A stretch of DNA of 64,000 bases, taken from NCBI RefSeq assembly GCF_024793895.1, contig NZ_JANUSB010000016.1, positions 1 through 64,000 on the forward strand, given 5' to 3'. A model generated the notes under the pieces. The model saw only the letters and a list, made by a program, of their open reading frames with translations, did not search any database and was not told where the DNA came from. The position numbers and the translations under genes are program-made. This document shows, in pieces, positions 26,457-42,490 of this stretch. The DNA comes from Serratia sp. AKBS12. Lineage in GTDB: Bacteria > Pseudomonadota > Gammaproteobacteria > Enterobacterales > Enterobacteriaceae. The first letter of the stretch is position 1, and each line of letters opens with the position of its first letter.

Positions 26457-27436
26457 TGAACAGTACCGGCATGGTAGTGAATAGCGTGGCCTACAAGGCC
26501 GGAAAGCGCCTGGGCGATGTGACCATCGATGACATCAGCGAAGTAGTGAAACAACCGGATGCCTTTGTCTGGCTTGGCCTGTGGCAGCCGGAAGACGCCT
26601 TCATGCGTAAAATTCAGCAGGAGTTCGGCCTGCACGATCTGGCGATCGAAGACGCGCTGTGCGCCCATCAGCGTCCCAAAATCGAAACCTATGGCGACTC
26701 GTTATTTATCGTGGTGAAAACCGCCCATATCCGGGACGAGGCCATTGAGTACGGAGAAACCCACTTTTTCGTTGGTAAAAACTTCCTGATCACCATCAGG
26801 CACGGCGCATCCAGCAGCTATGCGCCGATCCGCGCCAAGGCCGAGGGCAATCCCAAACAGCTGTGCCGCGGGCCGGGGTTCGCGCTGTATTCGATTATGG
26901 ATTTTATCGTCGACAATTACCGCCAGATCGTCACGCATTTTGAGAGCGCGATTGAAACTATCGAAGCCAATATGTTCCAGTCCGAGTTTGACCAGGCGGC
27001 GATCGCCCACGTCCACAGCCTGCGGCGACATCTGCTGGCGCTACGCAACGCGGCACTGCCGATGGACGAAATTTGCAGTCAGTTAATCCGCCTGCATGAG
27101 GAGGTGATCCCGAAGGATTTACGCGCCTATGTGCGTGACGTGCAGGATCATGCGCGTCAGGTCGTAAGTACCATTGACGACATGCGCGAAATGCTGACCA
27201 ACGCCATGCACGTCAATCTGGCGCTGGTAACGGTCAAGCAGAACGAGGTCGTGAAACGGCTGGCCGGCTGGGGGGCGATTTTGGCCATTCCGACGGTGAT
27301 TTTCAGCCTGTACGGCATGAACTTCGAAAACATGCCGGAGCTGAAGCTGCCCTGGGCCTACCACACCACGTTGGGCGTTACCGTGGTCGGCTGCGCCCTG
27401 CTGTATCGCAAACTGAAAGGCTCCGGCTGGCTGTAG
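26453..27436 (+). CDS. CorA-family divalent metal transporter
   Basis: This 327-residue inner-membrane protein has a long cytoplasmic N-terminal domain (QEFGLHDLAIEDALCAHQRP, HFFVGKNFLITIRHG) and two C-terminal membrane helices. The signature YGMNFENMPEL (GMN motif, about residue 287) lies between them, the pore entrance of CorA channels. It could carry Mg2+, Co2+ or Ni2+, or act as an efflux-type relative. E. coli CorA and ZntB differ enough that I leave the ion open. Start is at ATG 26453 or the next codon. Confidence 0.88.
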   Translation: MMNSTGMVVNSVAYKAGKRLGDVTIDDISEVVKQPDAFVWLGLWQPEDAFMRKIQQEFGLHDLAIEDALCAHQRPKIETYGDSLFIVVKTAHIRDEAIEYGETHFFVGKNFLITIRHGASSSYAPIRAKAEGNPKQLCRGPGFALYSIMDFIVDNYRQIVTHFESAIETIEANMFQSEFDQAAIAHVHSLRRHLLALRNAALPMDEICSQLIRLHEEVIPKDLRAYVRDVQDHARQVVSTIDDMREMLTNAMHVNLALVTVKQNEVVKRLAGWGAILAIPTVIFSLYGMNFENMPELKLPWAYHTTLGVTVVGCALLYRKLKGSGWL

Positions 27437-27563
27437 GCACGGGGTGTCGAGCGGAGATCGCACCGAAGCACCACGCCGGCGGCGCCTCTCTGCGGCATGG
27501 CGGGGGTAATCAGGTAATCAGGCGGCGCATTGCCGCCGAGGTAAAGCCTCGCCCGCCAGGCAC

Positions 27564-28388
27564 TCAACTGACCGGCATGCGCGCCGGATCGGGATACTGA
27601 TATTCAAACCCCAGTTCCTTGCAAATGCGGCTGCCATCCACTAACCGCCCTTCCTGCGGCGCCTCGTCGGCAAACTGCGGCGGCGGCAACTGTAACCGTT
27701 CGGCCAATGCCGGATAGAATTCACGCTTGATGGGGTGACCCGGCGCGCATAAATTGTAAACGTGCCCGCCGGTCGGCAAACGCAACAGCAGCTGAATGGC
27801 GGCAATGACGTCGTCCTGATGCACCAGATTCACCCCCAGCGATCCGCCCTTTACCTCCACCTTGCCAGCCAGGAAGCGGCCTGGATGGCGTTCGGCACCG
27901 ACCAGTCCGGCCAGCCGTAATATATCCACCGAGGTATTCGGCAGTTCATGCAGCCAGCGCTCCAGTTCGGCCAGCACCCGGCCAGACGCGCTGACCGGCG
28001 CGATCGGCGACCCTTCGCGCAGCGTGCCGGGATAGTCGCCGTAGACCGAGGTCGAGCTGGTAAAAATGATGCGCGCGACGTTGTACGCCATCGCGCTGTC
28101 CACCAGCATGCGCACCGCATTAAAGTAGTTTTCGCTGCCGTCGACGGTGCGACGCGCCGGTAAGGTCACCACCAGCGCATCCACCTGCAACAGTGCATCC
28201 AGGTCGTCCGCTTCGCAAATCAGCTCCGGCGTCAGTTCCAGTTGGTAACATTCGATGCCGCTCAGGCGCGCGGCTTCGACACCGTCCGGGGTGGTTTTAC
28301 TGCCAACCACTTCAAACCCGCGGCCGATCAAAGACAATGCCAACGGCATGCCCAGCCAGCCCAGGCCAACAATAGCGACTTTTTTCAT
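27564..28388 (-). CDS. yeeZ: SDR-like NAD(P)-binding protein YeeZ
   Basis: This 274-residue protein has the Rossmann start MKKVAIVGLGWLGMPLALSL and follows E. coli YeeZ (SKTTPDGVEAARLSGIE, VDALVVTLPARR, IIFTSSTSVYGDYPGTL, LAGLVGAERHPGRF, VNLVHQDDVIAAI, DGSRICKELGFEYQYPDP). It is an extended short-chain dehydrogenase fold of unknown substrate. It diverges from the his operon, as in E. coli. ATG 28388 has GGAG upstream; the longer frame to 28424 is unlikely. Confidence 0.93.
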   Translation of the reverse strand: MKKVAIVGLGWLGMPLALSLIGRGFEVVGSKTTPDGVEAARLSGIECYQLELTPELICEADDLDALLQVDALVVTLPARRTVDGSENYFNAVRMLVDSAMAYNVARIIFTSSTSVYGDYPGTLREGSPIAPVSASGRVLAELERWLHELPNTSVDILRLAGLVGAERHPGRFLAGKVEVKGGSLGVNLVHQDDVIAAIQLLLRLPTGGHVYNLCAPGHPIKREFYPALAERLQLPPPQFADEAPQEGRLVDGSRICKELGFEYQYPDPARMPVS

Positions 28389-28542
28389 TTCTTCCTCTCC
28401 TGCACAGTGCAGCGATTGACTCACTAAGGCTACGCCACTCGATACCTGGTTACAATCAACGTACGGTACCGTTGGGTAAAGTGGCGTATGGCTAATAACC
28501 AGACCCGTTTCAATGAATTAAATTTATGTCAGTAAAAAAGGG

Positions 28543-28572
28543 TTGCGCGATCTGCGCCCGATAGTTTAGGTT
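28543..28572 (+). promoter_or_regulatory. Likely his operon promoter
   Basis: TTGCGC at 28543-28548 and TAGGTT at 28567-28572 are separated by 18 bases. TAGGTT in a GTTTAGGTTAA context is the same -10 as the E. coli his promoter. A GC-rich segment between the boxes (GCGCGATCTGCGC) fits stringent control, which is inferred from that family of promoters. Confidence 0.6.
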
Positions 28573-28616
28573 AATTAGCAATTGAGTCATTCCTGACATC
28601 ATTATACGAGATTACC

Positions 28617-28664
28617 ATGACGCGCATTCAGTTCAGCCACCATCATCACCATCATCCTGACTAG
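28617..28664 (+). CDS. hisL: his operon leader peptide
   Basis: This 15-residue peptide reads MTRIQFSHHHHHHPD with six consecutive His codons (CAC CAT CAT CAC CAT CAT); E. coli has seven. Stalling of ribosomes here when charged tRNA-His is scarce prevents the attenuator at 28734-28766 from forming, letting transcription enter hisG. It was found by inspection, because it is too short for ordinary gene callers. Confidence 0.95.
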   Translation: MTRIQFSHHHHHHPD

Positions 28665-28733
28665 TCTTTCAGGCGATGTGTGCTGGGAGACGGTTTTAGA
28701 ATCTTCCAGTGGCGCGCAGATTGCAAGAGAGAG

Positions 28734-28766
28734 CCCTCGGAAGATTTCTTCCGAGGGTTTTTTTTT
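28734..28766 (+). terminator. his operon attenuator
   Basis: CCCTCGGAAGA and TCTTCCGAGGG form an 11-base stem with a two-base loop, followed by nine T. It sits 69 bases after the hisL stop and 66 bases before hisG, the standard position for the his attenuator. Confidence 0.95.
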
Positions 28767-28832
28767 GGCTTCGGACAGACAGAACAGAATTTCAATAACA
28801 AATTCATAAAATTACAGAGAATAGAGGTTACC

Positions 28833-29732
28833 ATGCTGGATAAAACACGTTTACGGATAGCAATGCAGAAATCGGGCCGACTGAGCGAAGAGTCTCAGGA
28901 ACTGCTGGCGCGTTGCGGTATCAAGATCAACCTGCAGCAACAGCGTCTGATCGCCTTCGCGGAAAACATGCCGATTGATATTCTGCGGGTGCGCGATGAC
29001 GACATTCCGGGGCTGGTAATGGACGGCGTGGTTGATCTGGGTATCATCGGTGAAAACGTTCTGGAAGAAGAACTGCTCAACCGCCGCGCCCAGGGCGAAG
29101 ACCCGCGTTACTTCACCCTGCGTCGCCTGGACTTTGGCGGTTGCCGCCTGTCGCTGGCCACCTCGCTCGACAGCGAATACACCGGCCCACAAAGCCTGCA
29201 AGATGCCCGCATCGCCACCTCTTATCCGCACATCCTCAAACAGTATCTCGACAAACAGGGCGTTCGTTTCAAATCCTGCCTGCTGAACGGTTCGGTCGAA
29301 GTTGCTCCCCGTGCCGGCCTGGCCGATGCCATTTGCGATCTGGTCTCTACCGGTGCGACGCTGGAAGCCAACGGCCTGCGTGAAGTGGAAGTGATCTACC
29401 GCTCGAAAGCCTGTCTGATTCAGCGCGACGGCGAAATGCCAGAAGCCAAGCAGCAACTGATCGACCGCCTGATGACGCGCATTCAGGGCGTGATCCAGGC
29501 ACGTGAATCCAAATACATCATGCTGCACGCGCCAAGCGAGCGTCTAGACGAAATCGTCGCGCTGCTGCCGGGTGCCGAACGTCCGACCATTCTGCCGTTG
29601 GCCGGTGCGCAAAACCGCGTCGCGATGCACATGGTCAGCAGCGAAACCCTGTTCTGGGAAACCATGGAAAAACTGAAAGCGCTGGGCGCCAGTTCGATTC
29701 TGGTGTTGCCGATTGAGAAGATGATGGAGTAA
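28833..29732 (+). CDS. hisG: ATP phosphoribosyltransferase
   Basis: First enzyme of histidine synthesis: it joins ATP and PRPP to phosphoribosyl-ATP in the cytoplasm and is the feedback-inhibited step. At 299 residues it is the long, hexameric form with a C-terminal regulatory domain. Recognisable parts are [19 protein letters not shown], [20 protein letters not shown] [32 protein letters not shown] (PRPP loop with the following [14 protein letters not shown]) and the C-terminal [16 protein letters not shown] 28833 follows AGAGG; the frame to 28680 is spurious leader DNA. Confidence 0.98.
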   Translation: MLDKTRLRIAMQKSGRLSEESQELLARCGIKINLQQQRLIAFAENMPIDILRVRDDDIPGLVMDGVVDLGIIGENVLEEELLNRRAQGEDPRYFTLRRLDFGGCRLSLATSLDSEYTGPQSLQDARIATSYPHILKQYLDKQGVRFKSCLLNGSVEVAPRAGLADAICDLVSTGATLEANGLREVEVIYRSKACLIQRDGEMPEAKQQLIDRLMTRIQGVIQARESKYIMLHAPSERLDEIVALLPGAERPTILPLAGAQNRVAMHMVSSETLFWETMEKLKALGASSILVLPIEKMME

Positions 29733-29737
29733 AGGCC

Positions 29738-35278
<5,541 letters not shown>

Positions 35279-35285
<7 letters not shown>

Positions 35286-35893
35286 CAGAACAACAAAAAG
35301 CCCGGCTCGATTGGCAAAAAACCGGCCACCTGCTGCCGGCGATCGTTCAGCATGCCGTTTCCGGCGAAGTACTGATGCTGGGTTATATGAACCAGGAGGC
35401 GCTGGCGGCGACCGAACAAAGCGGTAAAGTGACCTTTTTCTCGCGTAGCAAACAGCGCCTGTGGACCAAGGGCGAAAGTTCCGGCCACTTTCTCAATGTG
35501 GTCAGCATCACGCCGGATTGCGACAACGATACGCTGTTGATCCTGGCCAAACCGATCGGCCCGACCTGCCACCTTGGCAACAGCAGTTGCTTCTTCCCGG
35601 CGAACAGCGATTGGGGCTTCCTGTATCAGTTGGAGCAGTTGCTGGCTGAGCGCAAGCATGCCGATCCGAGCAGTTCCTACACCGCCAGCCTGTATGCCAG
35701 CGGCACCAAGCGCATCGCACAGAAAGTCGGTGAGGAAGGCGTGGAAACCGCGCTGGCCGCAACGGTCAACGATCGTGCCGAGCTGACCAACGAGGCGTCA
35801 GATCTGATTTACCATCTGCTGGTGTTATTGCAGGATCAGGACCTGGATCTCGCTACGGTGATCGGCCGCCTGCGCGAACGCCACGCAAAATAA
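35279..35893 (+). CDS. hisI: Bifunctional phosphoribosyl-AMP cyclohydrolase / phosphoribosyl-ATP pyrophosphatase
   Basis: The 204 residues hold the HisI domain first ([48 protein letters not shown], zinc Cys residues) and the HisE domain second ([47 protein letters not shown]). It catalyses steps 2 and 3. GTG 35279 is the start ([10 protein letters not shown] aligned to E. coli MLTEQQ). It is the last gene of the operon, followed by a terminator. Confidence 0.97.
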
Positions 35894-35906
35894 CCGAATC
35901 TGGGCC

Positions 35907-35934
35907 AAAAAAAACCCGGCAGCGCCGGGTTTTT
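35907..35934. terminator. Bidirectional terminator between hisI and wzz
   Basis: ACCCGGC, AGC loop, GCCGGGT is followed by five T on the plus strand and preceded by eight A (T on the minus strand). It should end both the his operon and the wzz transcript arriving from the other side. Confidence 0.9.
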
Positions 35935-35952
35935 ATCAACTTAATCCAATTG

Positions 35953-36936
35953 TTACGCCGTTTTCTTCAGGTCTTTCACCGCATTGCGCAAAATGACAAT
36001 TGCCGAGCCAACGATCAGACCGACAATCAACGCCAGCAAAATAATCAGTGCGCGTTTTGGACTGTCACGCAACTCGGGCAGATCGGGACGCTGGATATAG
36101 CGGTAGGCACTCAACCCGTCCAGGTTTTCTTCATAATTGTTCAGGGCAATCAACGCTCGCTGGGTGTCGTAGTATTCGCGATCCAGCGCCAGAGGACGCG
36201 TACTTTCGTTGGCCAGCAACGAATTCAGCGCCGGCGCGCCCAGCAGGAACAGGCTGTCATCTGACAGATCCTCCGACATCTGCACCTTCGGCTCCAGGAT
36301 CTTGGCCGCCGTCGCGACTTTCACCGCTTCGCGCAGCACTTTCAAACGCTGGTTCTTTTTCTCTTCGGCCACGCCCAACTGTGCGGCAAGCGTTTCGTTT
36401 AATTCCTTCTTCTTCACCGTCAGCGTGCTTTTAATGTCATCTTTGGCACCGTTTACCACCACGCGATTGACGTTATCAATGTAGACCTGCAGTTTTTTCT
36501 GCGCTTCGGCGGCGCTGGTGGCGGTAAAGGAGATCCGCAGAGGATCGTTGGAACCGCTGACCAAAGGATTCACGTTCAGTTTCAATGGCGTTTTCATGCG
36601 CTGTAACGACATTGACAAGGAGGTCATGGTCCCATTGAAACGGTTGAACAGCAGTTCCTGCAACACCGGGATAGAGGTTTTATCCTGTGGCGAAGAGGTA
36701 AAGATAATATTCTGTGCGGTATTGTAGTTGGCCAACTGGCCGGCCGTCGGGCGGCTGACCACCGCTTCCGAGGTCCATTGCTGTTTGGCGACCGCCAAAT
36801 AAATGCCGCTCAGAATCAATGTCACTATTATCGAAATAATTATCGTCTTTTTACCCTGCCATAACTGGAGTACGACGCCAATCAGGGAAAAGTCATCGCC
36901 GCGTGAAGAGGCTAACGGTTTATTTTCAAAAGTCAT
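35953..36936 (-). CDS. wzzB: O-antigen chain length regulator
   Basis: This 327-residue inner-membrane protein has two membrane helices (about residues 32-52, TIIISIIVTLILSGIYLAVA, and about 298-318, ALIILLALIVGLIVGSAIVI) and a large periplasmic coiled-coil domain between them. The Pro-rich DLPELRDSPKRA precedes the second helix, as in Wzz co-polymerases. It sets the modal length of Wzy-made O-antigen. ATG 36936 has GAGAA upstream; the TTG at 36951 is less likely. The his-wzz-gnd order is the usual edge of an enterobacterial O-antigen locus. Confidence 0.93.
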   Translation of the reverse strand: MTFENKPLASSRGDDFSLIGVVLQLWQGKKTIIISIIVTLILSGIYLAVAKQQWTSEAVVSRPTAGQLANYNTAQNIIFTSSPQDKTSIPVLQELLFNRFNGTMTSLSMSLQRMKTPLKLNVNPLVSGSNDPLRISFTATSAAEAQKKLQVYIDNVNRVVVNGAKDDIKSTLTVKKKELNETLAAQLGVAEEKKNQRLKVLREAVKVATAAKILEPKVQMSEDLSDDSLFLLGAPALNSLLANESTRPLALDREYYDTQRALIALNNYEENLDGLSAYRYIQRPDLPELRDSPKRALIILLALIVGLIVGSAIVILRNAVKDLKKTA

Positions 36937-37030
36937 ATATTTCTCAGACAATTAACAGGCATGAAAATCAAGAAATTGCGCGTTGCCGTGTGACAAATGA
37001 CGCGATGAGGGAGATGCTGGAGAATATGCA

Positions 37031-37060
37031 AAAACGTTCTTCCTGGCGGAAGAACGTTTT
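37031..37060 (-). terminator. Terminator after gnd
   Basis: A perfect 13-base stem (AAAACGTTCTTCC / GGAAGAACGTTTT) with a TGGC loop lies 27 bases beyond the gnd stop, on the wzz side. Confidence 0.8.
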
Positions 37061-37087
37061 ATTTTAAACCTTATGACCGCTGGAAAC

Positions 37088-38494
<1,407 letters not shown>

Positions 38495-38685
38495 TACTAA
38501 CTCCTGTCTGAAGTAGGACGTCTGAGGCTACAGCTCGTGCCTCAGCTATGTATCAAGCATGTTAACTCAGGTACAAGGAAAGTGGATAGCAATTGATGTG
38601 ATAGACAAGAAAAGTAAGAAAAACACGCAGTAACCCCGCGTAATTGCTCATTTTTATTCCACACATCTGCAAATGACATGAACTC

Positions 38686-38799
38686 TTAGCGCGTTAGCAT
38701 CGCTAGAATTTCTTCTGTTTTTTCTTTCATTAATTGTACGTTAGCCCGCGACTCGAGGTGCAGCCGCGATACGGGCACGTTCTCGCCCGTAAGCCTGCC
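38686..38799 (-). pseudogene. manB: 3' remnant of phosphomannomutase gene (manB)
   Basis: On the minus strand the last codons read [20 protein letters not shown] followed by EILAMLTR and a stop. Intact ManB in this window (46908-48278) ends [29 protein letters not shown]. About 25-30 codons are recognisable; an in-frame TGA lies at 38800-38802. The nucleotide match with 46910-46985 is also obvious (ATTTCTTCTGTTTTTT, ATTAATTGTACGTTAGC). It lies directly downstream of manC copy 1, where manB would stand in a manC-manB cassette, so a complete cassette was probably here and lost manB. Confidence 0.85.
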
Positions 38800-38850
38800 T
38801 CACGCGCCATCGGCGATAAACACGCCAAGGTATGCATTGGCAGCGTTTCG

Positions 38851-40275
38851 TTAAATCCGGCCGTAGCGATCGTGCAAACGCTCGATGTCATCTTCACCCA
38901 GATAGTGTCCGGATCTGACCTCAATCATTTCCAGATCGATCTTACCCGGGTTTTCAAGGGTATGAACGCTGCCGGCGGCGATGAAGGTCGACTGGTTTTC
39001 CGCCAGGTAAAACTCTTTGCCATCAACGCTTACCTTTGCCATGCCGCTGACCACCACCCAGTGCTCGGCACGATGCAGGTGGCGCTGCACCGACAGGCCC
39101 TCCCCAGGGCGGACGATGATTTTCTTCACTTCGAAATGCTCGCCACGGTCAATATCGCTGATTTTCCCCCATGGGCGATAGGCCGACGAATGCTGACGGA
39201 AGTGGTGAAGATTGCGTTTTTTAAGTTCATCGACCACTTTTTTCACTTCCTGCACGCGGTCCTTTACCGAAATGAGCAACGCATCATTGGTATTGATGAC
39301 AACTATATTTTCTAGACCAATAGTAGCGACTAAAGCATTTTCTGAAGAAATATAGTTGTTACTCGAGTCGATGGAGATGATTTCGCCGTCCGTCACGTTA
39401 CCCTGTGCATCTTTATTGGATACGTCCCACAACGATGACCAGGAACCGACGTCGCTCCAGCCGGCATCGATCGGGATCACCACCGCCGCCTGGGTTTTTT
39501 CCATCACCGCATAATCGATTGAGTCACTCGGACAATGATTGAAAATCTGCTCATCGACGCGAATAAAGTTCATATCACGCTGGCTTTCCTGAATCGAGCG
39601 TTGCGTGATTTGATAAATTTCCGGGCTCAGGGTGTTCAATTCGGCCAGGAAAGTATCCGCCTTGAACATAAACATGCCGCTGTTCCAGCTATATTCCCCG
39701 CAGGCCAAATATTCCTGCGCCTTTTCAAGACAGGGTTTTTCCACGAAGGCATCAACCTTGAAACACGCATCGCAGAACGCGCTGCCGCGTTTGATGTAAC
39801 CGTAGCCGGTTTCCGGATGTTCAGGAATGATGCCAAAGGTAACCAACTGCCGTTTGGCAGCGTATTCCATGGCCAGGTTAATCGCGCGATGAAAAACATC
39901 CACGTTCTTTATCAAATGGTCGGCGGCCAGCACCAGCAGCGTATCACCGGGGCTGCTTTCCGCCGCCAAGTGCGCTGCCAGCGCCACGGCCGGTGCGGTG
40001 TTACGGCCACTTGGCTCAAGGATGATATTGGTACCCAGGCGTTCGATCTCGCGCAGCTGCTCGGCGACCAGGAAACGATGCTGTTCATTGCAAATCACCA
40101 ACGGATCCGCGACCTCGATGCCTTCCAGACCGTTCAGGCGTTGCAGGGTTTGCTGCAATAAGCTGAAGCCCGTATCATCAATCGATAAAAACTGCTTGGG
40201 AAAAGCTTCGCGCGACAGAGGCCACAAACGACTACCGGTACCACCTGCCATGATGACAGGAATTAACTTGGACAT
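38851..40275 (-). CDS. manC: Mannose-1-phosphate guanylyltransferase / mannose-6-phosphate isomerase, copy 1
   Basis: This 474-residue bifunctional enzyme has an N-terminal nucleotidyltransferase with VIMAGGTGSRLWPLSREAFP, LLVLAADHLI, FVEKPCLEKA, and SIDYAVMEKT. The C-terminal cupin isomerase domain (about 350-474) has RPWGKISDIDRG, GEGLSVQRHLHRAEHWVVVSG and ENQSTFIAAGSVHTLENPG. It makes GDP-mannose. It is the last recognisable gene of the wzx-wzy-GT-GT operon (three bases after the glycosyltransferase). It is very similar, with the same length, to the copy at 48294-49718; differences are mostly conservative. Confidence 0.95.
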   Translation of the reverse strand: MSKLIPVIMAGGTGSRLWPLSREAFPKQFLSIDDTGFSLLQQTLQRLNGLEGIEVADPLVICNEQHRFLVAEQLREIERLGTNIILEPSGRNTAPAVALAAHLAAESSPGDTLLVLAADHLIKNVDVFHRAINLAMEYAAKRQLVTFGIIPEHPETGYGYIKRGSAFCDACFKVDAFVEKPCLEKAQEYLACGEYSWNSGMFMFKADTFLAELNTLSPEIYQITQRSIQESQRDMNFIRVDEQIFNHCPSDSIDYAVMEKTQAAVVIPIDAGWSDVGSWSSLWDVSNKDAQGNVTDGEIISIDSSNNYISSENALVATIGLENIVVINTNDALLISVKDRVQEVKKVVDELKKRNLHHFRQHSSAYRPWGKISDIDRGEHFEVKKIIVRPGEGLSVQRHLHRAEHWVVVSGMAKVSVDGKEFYLAENQSTFIAAGSVHTLENPGKIDLEMIEVRSGHYLGEDDIERLHDRYGRI

Positions 40276-40278
40276 GAG

Positions 40279-41466
40279 TTAACCTTCGATTAATTTATCT
40301 ATCTGTTCGACAAACGGTTGTAATTGCATGGCCCAGCTTTGATTGCGTGCAATGAAATCCTTGCCGTTTACCGAAATGCGTTGATAGTAGTCTTGATCGC
40401 TGTTCAGTTTCAAAACTGCCTGCACGTAATCGTCGACGCTTTCGGCAATGATGAGATCCCGATCCGGCTGCGCGTGAATGCCTTCATAACCGACGCTCGA
40501 AACAATCGCCGGAATGCCATGCGCCATATATTCCAGCACTTTGTTTTGCACGCCGGCGCCGAGGCGAACGGAACAGATACCGGCCAGTGCCGGCACCGTA
40601 TAATGGCCGATGTCCTCGATTTCCCCGGTCACAACAACGCCCGGATACTGTAGAAGGCTCTTGATGCTGCTTTCTTGAATACGGCCAATCACCACAAAGG
40701 TATAATCACCATGCTGGCGTAATACCGGCATCACTTTACTGGCAAACCACAGGGCGGCATCCATGTTCTGTACGGAATTCATATTGCCGATAAAGACCAG
40801 ACGTTTTGAATCATTCTTTTCGCTGTTAGTGTAGGACGACATATCTACGCCGTTAGAACACACCAAAACTTTATCATCGTAGTTATTTTTATATAGATAT
40901 TCTTTGTCTACTTTAGAAACAAATACTGCCAAATCAATTTTTTCGATTAGTTGCCTTTCATAACAGTTCAAGCGATGCTGCTCTAGCGAGTAAATACAGT
41001 TTTTTAACCCCGCCTTACCCGCAACCTGACGCACCCGCTCGTAATTCATCGAGATGGCGTCGGTCATCTCTACCACTTTAGGTTGGGGAAGATTAACGAT
41101 GTATTCACTGGTGCGCACCAGATGCGCCAATAACAGCTGGCACTCTCTGGCCTTGCTGTTGACCAGCTGTTGAAACTCGTCCGAACGATAATAGGCAATC
41201 TGCAATGGCGTGCGTTTAAATACGTTTGCCATTGTCAGCAGAGTGTTCAGTCGAGATTTCCAGGTGGGCAACATAACGCGATGCACTTCTGAAAATACGC
41301 CGTCTTGCGGCACCGGATAGTTCAATTCACTTTGCGTTTCACAGAGAGAGACCAGAATCAACTCATACTTCTTGGCGAGTTCTTTGCAAATATTAAATAT
41401 TCTCAAACGGTCACCGCCAATTACCGGATATGGAAAGCGCGGGGTGACTATCAAAATTTTATTCAC
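40279..41466 (-). CDS. Glycosyltransferase, GT4-like (GT-B fold)
   Basis: This 395-residue protein starts NKILIVTPRFPYPVIGGDRL, the typical nucleotide-free N-domain of GT-B enzymes. The C-domain has KRLVFIGNMNSVQNMDAALWF, a donor-binding region VRLGAGVQNKVLEYMAHGIP (with the E of EYMA in the EX7E-like place) and IVSSVGYEGI. It probably adds one sugar, perhaps mannose given the adjacent manC, to a lipid-linked repeat unit at the cytoplasmic face. Donor and linkage cannot be read from sequence. It overlaps the next upstream gene by eight bases. Confidence 0.85.
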   Translation of the reverse strand: MNKILIVTPRFPYPVIGGDRLRIFNICKELAKKYELILVSLCETQSELNYPVPQDGVFSEVHRVMLPTWKSRLNTLLTMANVFKRTPLQIAYYRSDEFQQLVNSKARECQLLLAHLVRTSEYIVNLPQPKVVEMTDAISMNYERVRQVAGKAGLKNCIYSLEQHRLNCYERQLIEKIDLAVFVSKVDKEYLYKNNYDDKVLVCSNGVDMSSYTNSEKNDSKRLVFIGNMNSVQNMDAALWFASKVMPVLRQHGDYTFVVIGRIQESSIKSLLQYPGVVVTGEIEDIGHYTVPALAGICSVRLGAGVQNKVLEYMAHGIPAIVSSVGYEGIHAQPDRDLIIAESVDDYVQAVLKLNSDQDYYQRISVNGKDFIARNQSWAMQLQPFVEQIDKLIEG

Positions 41467-42490
41467 CGTTCCCTCTCTTCAGTAGACGGTTTAATTCACT
41501 TTCTATTTGATGATGCTCTTGCGGCGCACGCGGCGAATAAAATGCGTCGCCAAACCCTTGCCCCAAGAAACGCTCCATGGCGGCCAACCCTTGCTTGAAG
41601 TCATGGCCGTCGCGGTACAGCCAGACGAATTCGTCACGCTGCTCTTTGAAGGTAGCAATGTCGGAGGCAATTACCAGCTTGCCGGCCAGCTTGCCCTCGG
41701 CAATGGTACGCCCGTACCCTTCATTGAGCGAATGCGCCCAGACAAACGAACAAGAGTGATACAGAGCAACGATGTCTTCATCGGCAATCTGCGGATAAAT
41801 GGTCACATGCTGCTGAATGGCCGCAAACTCGGGACGTGCAAGTATCGAACGATCGCCACTCATGCCAATCACCCGCAGCGGCAGCCGGTCGTATAGCCCG
41901 CTTTGCAGATAGAGCATCAGCGCACCATGAAAATCTTTGTTCTCGCCACGTCCGGAACACAGCAGGATGAACTTTTCATCCGAAGCGGTAGTGTTAGCAA
42001 TCAGGCTCTCAAAGCGATAAAAACCGTTGAGTAAAACGCGCTTTTCACACGCCGGGAAGCAGTTATAGATATTGGCCTGGCGCAAAATTGCCTGGGAAAC
42101 AAAAAACACCTTACGTTTGAAAGCGCAGGCGAACTGCTGGCTGATACGGATATACAACGCTGCAAAGCTGGTTTTTTTATTCGGGATAAAGTCATGCACC
42201 ACCATCACCGACTTTGGCGAGAGCGCCCCCAACAGAGCGATCGAGTTATAAGGGTAAATGGTGACCGTCGCTCGCGAAAACCAGGCGTAAAGCGGCACGT
42301 AGAATTGTTCGAACAGCACAAAGAGAATATTAATCAGCCCGCGTGGCAGCTTGTACCATAAACGTGGCATGCGCAGCTGGACACACTCATAGCCCAGTTT
42401 ATTCAGGGCAAACGCCAGATTGTCACAGTATACCGGGATACCTCGGTGCAGGTAGCCAGAGAAAAAATTGTTAATCAAGATTTTTTTCAT
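41459..42490 (-). CDS. Glycosyltransferase, probable GT-B family
   Basis: This 343-residue protein starts MKKILINNFFSGYLHRGIPV. The C-terminal half carries FILLCSGRGENKDFHGALML and SLNEGYGRTIAEGKLAGKLV with the donor-site Glu residues of GT4-type enzymes, followed by IASDIATFKEQ. It is less conserved than its neighbour and may add a different sugar. It overlaps the polymerase gene by 20 bases and the following transferase by eight, so it belongs to a compact operon. Confidence 0.8.
   Translation of the reverse strand: MKKILINNFFSGYLHRGIPVYCDNLAFALNKLGYECVQLRMPRLWYKLPRGLINILFVLFEQFYVPLYAWFSRATVTIYPYNSIALLGALSPKSVMVVHDFIPNKKTSFAALYIRISQQFACAFKRKVFFVSQAILRQANIYNCFPACEKRVLLNGFYRFESLIANTTASDEKFILLCSGRGENKDFHGALMLYLQSGLYDRLPLRVIGMSGDRSILARPEFAAIQQHVTIYPQIADEDIVALYHSCSFVWAHSLNEGYGRTIAEGKLAGKLVIASDIATFKEQRDEFVWLYRDGHDFKQGLAAMERFLGQGFGDAFYSPRAPQEHHQIESELNRLLKRGNGE

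Noticed and set aside
38730..38924. 64-codon minus-strand frame between gnd and manC copy 1
   Set aside because: It mixes the end of manC in a wrong frame with the manB remnant; the real coding trace is in another frame.
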